Shown piece by piece: positions 58,600-64,000 of a stretch of DNA of 64,000 nucleotides (positions within the stretch are counted from its first letter, which is position 1; every line of letters starts with the position of its first letter). A program made the translations under genes and the position numbers. Below the pieces are notes generated by a model, which saw nothing but the letters and a program-made list of their open reading frames with translations, was not told the DNA's origin and made no database searches. The DNA lies in contig CM027381.1 in NCBI GenBank assembly GCA_015680905.1, positions 64,469,501 through 64,533,500 on the forward strand, in the 5' to 3' direction. The DNA is from Coptis chinensis. Lineage: Eukaryota; Streptophyta; Magnoliopsida; Ranunculales; Ranunculaceae.

Positions 58600-60145
58600 T
58601 GAAGAAAACTTATCTTGTTATCTTGTCGAGATTATTGTGAGACTTTGAGCTTGAGGAAAGGGGGGAGTGCTGACTCGAGCTTGAGAGGGGTGAGAGCATA
58701 TTTCCTACTTGTTGATGTTAGGGTTGGTATTAGAAGCTGATATCACGACTCAATATGGATTGAATTGCGTATTTCGAAGAATGAACGCCTTTAACAAACA
58801 GTATACATTCCATTTGTAAAGGGGTGTTTTGGATTTTCTGTTGGGACCGAATTAAACTTCCGAACTTTAACTAAACGATCCTCTTTTGGTTTTCCTTTTT
58901 GGGGGAGAGAGGAATCAGGCCCAACGTAGTTCAATCAGGTGGTATTTATAGGCTTAGGGAAATGTCAATCTAGAAGGCACGTGTCTATATGGTACACGTG
59001 TAAAGGTGGAGATCGCGAATGAATGTTGTTGGGTTATATTATAAGTCGTGTTGATTGGGTGTTGGCGAGGTTACCCCTATTTCCGGTGGTGGGAAATACA
59101 ATCAAGATTTTGGTAATGATTACCCTTGGTGGTGATCATTACCCGGCCGCTGCCTTTAGCCAAGTGCTGCGTCTCGAGATATCTTCGCTTCATATGCAAT
59201 TCGAGGTCGTTCTTGGAGGTCGATGCATTGAAGTCGCGATGCAATGTTTCTTAGAGAGTCGCTTCATAGATCGGTTCGAGGTCATTTATCTTGAGATCGC
59301 TTTACGTTTAAGTATGCAATGTTCTAAAGGGATATTGCTCCCCTACCACCCCTCTCCGATGGTTGGTTGTGTTCGTTGCAAGCGATCTGGCGAGAGAAGA
59401 ATCAACACTTGGGTGAAGTATGAAGCGAGCTATGGTGATCGCTCGACCGAGATGGCGCTGATTTCGAATCTTGTAGCATGATGGTTTTGGCGGAAAGAAA
59501 GATTAGAGCGCGGGGTGACACGTGATTTAATCCTAGCGGTGAAAAAGGAGTCGTGTCGCCGCGTTATTCGAATCCGGGAAAGACAGGTCCTTAGACACGT
59601 GTGTGGGCTATATGATAGGCCGTAATCATAACTTCTTGGGAACTGAACAGGCGGTTGTGTAAAATCAAATTTGGGATAACCGAAAGGCATTTCTAGGCTT
59701 CTTCTTCCGCAAAAACGCAAGCTAGGGCTCTGCAGGTGAGTGCTTCTGTTGCTGTTTGCTTTTCATTTTCACTTTGCTGTCTTCTCGTTCCAGTAGGGTT
59801 TGTTAAATGGGTAGGTCAGTGTTAGGTTGTAGGGTTTAAGGTTGGGTAATTTGAGAAAAAGGAAATACTACAATGTCGGATTCTCGACGACACTTTCGCT
59901 CGTAAGAGGTTCGAGAGATTTCACCGAGCCGCGAGAATATGAAGAGGAGAATGAAGACTTCGTTGAGTGGTGGTGGTGGTGGTGGACCGAGGTGGATGAA
60001 GAAGTTAGGGTAGAGGAGGTTAATAGTCGATCCGGGTCGACGATGACGGGCTAGTACGCCGGTCGAGGGGAGATGACGCCAAAGAGTGAGTTACCCCTGC
60101 GGCGGTAGAGCATCGTCTTTGCTAGCTCGTTTCCGAGCTGCGCGA
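58600..60145 (+). other. Leader-like region before the transposon ORF
   Basis: Becomes gradually more GC-rich. A possible intron lies at about 59735-59793 (ctgcag/gtgagt... to ...cgttccag). The 152-codon frame at 59023-59481 has no motif I know. A (GGT)n run at 59966-59988 encodes poly-Trp in one frame, a sign that frame is not real. It may be LTR or leader of the element whose ORF follows; no matching second LTR was found in the window. Confidence 0.35.
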
Positions 60146-60428
60146 GCGCCTTTTATGGGATCAATGTGCCCGACACGAGATATATAACCCGAACCGAAAG
60201 TGAAGATGTTCGTAGTGAGAGGTACAATCCTCCGAATGGTGGAATAATCATCTGTGAAGGTCAGCTGAGAGCGTACATGCAGATACTGTTCTCGAAATTG
60301 GTTTGTGACTTCTTGAGTCACTATGGGAAATCTCCATGCCAGTTCATTGGTAACACCTGGCGATTATTTAAGGTGTTCGACATGTTGAATGCCAGTGGTG
60401 AATACCACATAGGATGTCTGACATAATA
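60146..60428 (+). pseudogene. 'Putative gypsy-type transposon' domain ORF (Transposase_28-like), fragment
   Basis: 60166-60428 reads ERYNPPNGGIIICEGQLRAY, then ILFSKLVCDFLSHYGKSPCQ and FIGNTWRLFKVFDMLNASGE. This is the pattern of the plant domain annotated as putative gypsy-type transposon (NPP.G...vYe..L.aG...P......fl..ygl.p.Ql.PNaWr...gF). It occurs in large degenerate retroelements; function unknown. Nearby stops before and after mark it as decayed. Confidence 0.65.
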
Positions 60429-61596
60429 GAGCACTACGTAATGAGGCGGTCTGGTAATCTGAATTTTAGCTTGCAAACCATGATGACGCGTTCTGCTGTG
60501 CTCGATGGTGTAAGCAATGAGGCCTGGACGAAGAGGCCATTGCTGCTAGTTGGCAACTACTGTGCTAGTGGATGTAGGTTCGCGAACTAGGATGTGTAGC
60601 CTAGCCGTGGGTAGGCTTGTCTTTCTTTTTGACACTTTAATGGGTGAGCCAATCGTTGTTCTAACCGGTTCATCTCTTTGTTTTATTTGCAAAATTTCTG
60701 TCGCGGACCACCTAACCGATCGCGGGGAGATAGAAAGGTTCGCGGTTGAGTCGAAGAAAAAAGCGTCGCGAAGCTTCCGAATTTGCTCATTTCTTTGAGG
60801 AAAAAGGAGGTGCCGCGATCCGGAGAAAAGAAAGGCTCAAAAAGAGCGAGCTCTAGGTCGAACGGCCGGTGGTGATGGAGAAGCGCAAGTGATCGATAAC
60901 ACGGGAGGACCGAGATCGGGCGCGTGGCGCCCCGAAAGTCCTCCGGCGTGGTGGTACCGCAGGGGTGGTAGTTCGAGCTTTAGCTCGGGAAGGTTAACAA
61001 TTGACGCCCTGTGGAGCCGAGATCAGAAACTTCACCGCCGCTTTCGTCAGGCAAATCGAGAAGAGAAGAAATGGGCGAGCGAGGGGGGGCCTCGAATGGC
61101 TAAGGTTGTCAGGCACACAGGGGAGAGCTCTAGTGGGGGTGGTGCTAGCGGTGCGCCGGAGTCGGGCGAGGGCCGAAAGGTGTCATGGACTTGGCAACCT
61201 TCGTGGGGATCTAGTCCGTCTCGACGAGGACGGAACCCAGATCCGCTAGCCAAAGCGAAGGCTCCCGCAAAGCGAGAAGGAAGGCGCCTGTTGTGAATGC
61301 CGATGACACGAGGCCCGCCGTGTATTTAGATGAACACGGAGGGCAACGAACGATAAAGCATACCGACCGATTTGTCGAAAAGGTAGCGGCCCTTCTTTGA
61401 AACGAGATCGCGTTAGATGGCAATCGCAAGGAACCGGATGAGAAGGGGATCGGGCGGATAACATACGCCGGATGGAAATCGCCGCAATGTCTGCGTAATG
61501 CGGTTTTGTTGTCCTTTTTGAGATAGCGTGTTTTGTTATGTTCGTTGCGTTGATTTGTTTATATACATGGACTATGGCAGCTTGTCAGTGGTTTCC
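60429..61596 (+). pseudogene. Decayed continuation of the transposon ORF
   Basis: 60720-60800 has KKKASRSFRICSF near where the family has a KxxFFFV-type segment. 60889-61296 is a 135-codon frame rich in Arg, Gly and Ser (GESSSGGGASGAPESGEGRK), typical of the disordered middle of such ORFs. 61380-61500 has an ALDGNRKEPDEK block and then a possible donor (gcg/gtaatgc). An intron of about 100 bp would lead to the coiled-coil exon at 61597. Confidence 0.4.
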
Positions 61597-62126
61597 AAAA
61601 GTTGAAAGAGATTGCACAGTTCGCTGAAACGGATAGAGAGTCTGTGTTGAAGCTGTCAGAGGAGCTGAAGAATGTGCAGGACGCTGCGAAGATGGAGCGT
61701 GAGGAGCTTGAGGACCTGCGGAAGGCTCATGAAAATCTGAATCTGGCGAAGATGCTGAAAGATACTGAAGCTGAAGATCTGAGGCAAAAGCTAGAAGGGG
61801 CTGAAGGGAACGTTCGTGCCACCACTGTGGAAATTGGAAGGCTGAACGATTATGCCCTTCACTGCAAAAAGGTTGCTCAAGACGCTACTAAGGCCTATGA
61901 TGATCTGGATGCGGACTTCGGAGATCTGGAAGCGGATTACAAGGCTTTGAAGGAGGAACACGCACGCTGCACGTCTCGTACCTTAGTGGAACAGGTACGA
62001 GGAGACGGTGGTGGGGCGATTGCCTCCTCCTTGATCATGCCGAGGGCCGTGGGTGTCCGAAGTTTGGAGCCGCTGCACCGGATCTTGTTGATGAGTTTGG
62101 AACCGGATGGCGATCAATCGTCGTAG
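61581..62126 (+). pseudogene. Coiled-coil exon of the transposon-type ORF
   Basis: After atggcag, the frame reads FQKLKEIAQFAETDRESVLK and a long heptad-rich coiled coil (LSEELKNVQDAAKMEREELE, EDLRQKLEGAEGNVRATTVE, DADFGDLEADYKALKEEHA) to 62126. Such coiled coils form the C-terminus of proteins with the putative gypsy-type transposon domain. The 174-codon frame is open. Its upstream exons are broken, so expression of a useful protein is unlikely. Confidence 0.5.
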
Positions 62127-62798
62127 TGGATGGGAGGGAGGCCGAGGTCGATGAAGCTTTTGAGGTCTGCGTAACTACTGTGGTGCCCGGGAGGGCGAAG
62201 TTGTAAATTTGTTGATTGTCTCTTATCGCCTTATATGCTTTGCGATACAATAGAACCGGGTTTCTACAGGGTAACCCGGCGATTCGCCTTTCTTACATTT
62301 CAGTATTCGCTTTTTGTTGAATGAATTGGTATCCCTTACTAGTTCGGGGTAACCATATGAAGTTAACTTTTGCGAGCCGGGTTGGATTTCCGAGTAATCT
62401 CAAAGAACCCGCTAAAGAACTAACCGTATGAAAGTCTGCCGTGTAAAGAAGGTCGTTATTTGCTTTCCCCGCGATGTTGGCGACTTGTTTCTCTTTGTGC
62501 GTTTCGTATCGATGATAGCAGATCGCTTTGATGGGAATGCCACGTAAAGACAAATGAGCGCCCTCGAGGGGCTTAATGATGGCGGATGTGGCCGACGCGT
62601 TTGTGTCTCAAGGTAATTATGAGGCTTTAGGAAAAGACGTTCCTTTGAATAAAACGGTTCATCGAATACCAAAACAAGTATTTGCTTGTCTTTGTGCCAA
62701 AGCTTCAGTTTGTCTTCTTGCTTTGCTCGTTCGCTGTGCATTTCCTCCATTGCTGCTTATTCAGGTATGTTCACTCTCTTCTGTGAGTATTCTTTTCG
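62127..62798 (+). other. Region between the two transposon-ORF copies
   Basis: Contains 3'-end-like sequence (62200-62300, accgggtttctacagggtaacccgg, a 24-bp near-palindrome that could fold as a hairpin). Open frames on both strands (62293-62750) overlap and have no motif. Confidence 0.35.
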
Positions 62799-63860
62799 TT
62801 GAGAAAAGTTGGGGATAAGATCAGAGCTCATGTGACAAGACGCCCTTTCCTAGGTTTTATCATGGCGAGATGTCATCCCTACGTGAGAGGAAAGGACAAC
62901 ATAAGGGAAACTTCTCCGCTGATAATGGAAAAGATGGAGTTTCACCCGCACGTGCATGGTGATCGCGGGAAGAGGAAAGTTGATGCTGTAGAAGTGAAGA
63001 GTCATAAAAAGCGCCCTAGGAGGGTTGGACGTCCAACCGCGGCATTGTCTTTAGGTCGCCGCAATGGTAAAGCTTATTAATCGATCGCCACGCCGCGAAT
63101 GTAGCGACACAGGGCAAGGTCGCCCAGGAGCTGGTGAGTTCGCCCCTTATTTGAAGTGACGTGGGAACGAAGTTCCTACTACGGGGGAAGACTGGGAAGA
63201 AGCGTATGGTGAAACAAATCGATCAGAAGCTTCCACTCGGCGCCCATAGCGACGGCCGCTCGGGGCGGGATCGTGTTGGATGGCGACAAGGCAGAGATGA
63301 AGGATGAAGAGATGGAGACGCTACTGGGGACGATGGATATGGCCGCTTGTTTGGTAAGTTCATGATGCACTAGGCTCTTATGTCAGTTACCAAGGCAAAC
63401 TAACTCTTGGACTTCGTTCGTGCAGTTTCTTGCAGGATATGACAAATTGAAAGAAGTTGTACAAAACACTGAAGCTGTTGATAACCCTCACGTCGAGCTG
63501 GGGTGTATGTGAGCGGCGTGGGGGGCTGACAAGAGAAAGCTGGAGGTGATGACTACCAAGTACCAAAACGCAACTGCTGAGAATGCCGCGTTAGTGACCG
63601 GACGGACGGAGTTAGAAAGGAATTAGTGGTGACCGCTTATGCTAAGAAGTGTCGGGAGGTGGCGCCAAGCAAGCAAAGAAGGCGATATATCGAAGCCCTG
63701 TGACGCCTAGCTTAGACGAAAGTACGATGTTGAAGAAAACGATTGCGAACGACGAGCGAGGTCATGAGATGCGTGTGATGCTGAGGTCGTCTCGTCATAC
63801 TGCTTCGACTAGCGTAATGCCAGAAGATAAGCATGTCATAAGTGAAATTTGATTCTGATT
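62799..63860 (+). pseudogene. Second, diverged copy of the transposon-type ORF
   Basis: 62799-63080 is a basic frame with an NLS-like stretch (VKSHKKRPRRVGRP). 63265-63350 reads VLDGDKAEMKDEEMETLLGT and MDMAAC before a GTAAGT donor, parallel to the ALDGNRKEPDEK block of the first copy. After gtgcag at 63425, FLAGYDKLKEVVQNTEA parallels FQKLKEIAQFAETD, then coiled-coil sequence (KRKLEVMTTKYQNATAENAA) with breaks. The matching exon-intron layout supports tandem duplication. Confidence 0.45.
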
Positions 63861-64000
63861 TGGCTCACGACCATGAATTGTAAGTTCTGCTTTACATTTC
63901 CCTCTCTTATCACAGAGTTAACAGTAGAGCTGTGTTTTCAGGCTTGCCTGAGCAGTTCGCCTTTTTTATTCAGGGAACTGGTGTCCACGAAAGTGGCAGT
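63861..64000. other. Window end, nothing identified
   Basis: A short AT-richer stretch with a possible acceptor (gttttcag near 63940). The second copy of the transposon ORF may continue past the window. Confidence 0.3.

Noticed and set aside
59023..59481. 152-codon protein-coding gene
   Set aside because: No recognisable domain, no upstream signals, and the neighbourhood looks like a decayed transposon leader. Left as part of an unassigned region.

Overview
This is plant nuclear DNA, most likely from a eudicot. Evidence: an intron-rich hypersensitive-induced-reaction (HIR) gene with GT-AG introns, plant-type LINEs (DUF4283 ORF1), Athila- and Tat-lineage Ty3/gypsy elements, a Mutator-like element (MULE) with a 9-bp target duplication, and a CACTA element. 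Species cannot be told from the sequence. Only one gene looks intact; nearly everything else is mobile DNA in various states of decay.

Layout. 1-4420: AT-rich flank with three decayed aspartokinase exons (minus strand) and a 266-bp tandem duplication. 4421-15032: a complete five-exon HIR gene (plus strand, 293 codons). Its second intron is about 8.6 kb because it holds two LINE remnants, one on the plus strand (about 5.4-6.7 kb) and a scrambled one on the minus strand (7.6-13.3 kb) flanked by a 15-bp near-perfect target duplication. 15033-16158: 3' flank with a tRNA-like hairpin and a 111-bp tandem duplication.

16159-55732 is one nested nest of transposons. The outermost is a MULE (9-bp duplication ATACTAGAT, terminal inverted repeats of about 280 bp). 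Its native length, after removing insertions, is about 6.2 kb. It carries a broken mudrA-type transposase on the minus strand, a small minus-strand ORF, and a small convergent CCHC zinc-knuckle gene on the plus strand. Inserted into the transposase gene are (a) a CACTA element at 20249-28490 (duplication TAC), which holds exon pieces of host genes (ribosomal protein bL19 and XRI1 are recognisable) and a solo LTR at 24714-26143 (duplication CATAA), and (b) a Tat-lineage Ty3/gypsy element at 29475-54566 (duplication GGCAT, minus strand). The Tat element is itself split by an Athila-lineage element at 30381-46419 (plus strand), whose 5' LTR contains an inverted LTR segment. The solo LTR in the CACTA element belongs to the same or a close LTR family as the Athila element.

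55733-64000: flank of the MULE with short-period and long-period repeats, a CACTA-type terminus, and a more GC-rich block (about 59.8-63.9 kb) with decayed pieces of the 'putative gypsy-type transposon' ORF family and coiled-coil exons, apparently in two tandem copies.

Functional reading: HIR proteins are membrane SPFH/band-7 scaffolds linked to plant immunity. The gene frame, splice phases and lipidation residues are preserved in spite of the insertions. All retroelement and transposase reading frames seen here are interrupted. Assignments are from reading translated sequence by eye; no database search was run.
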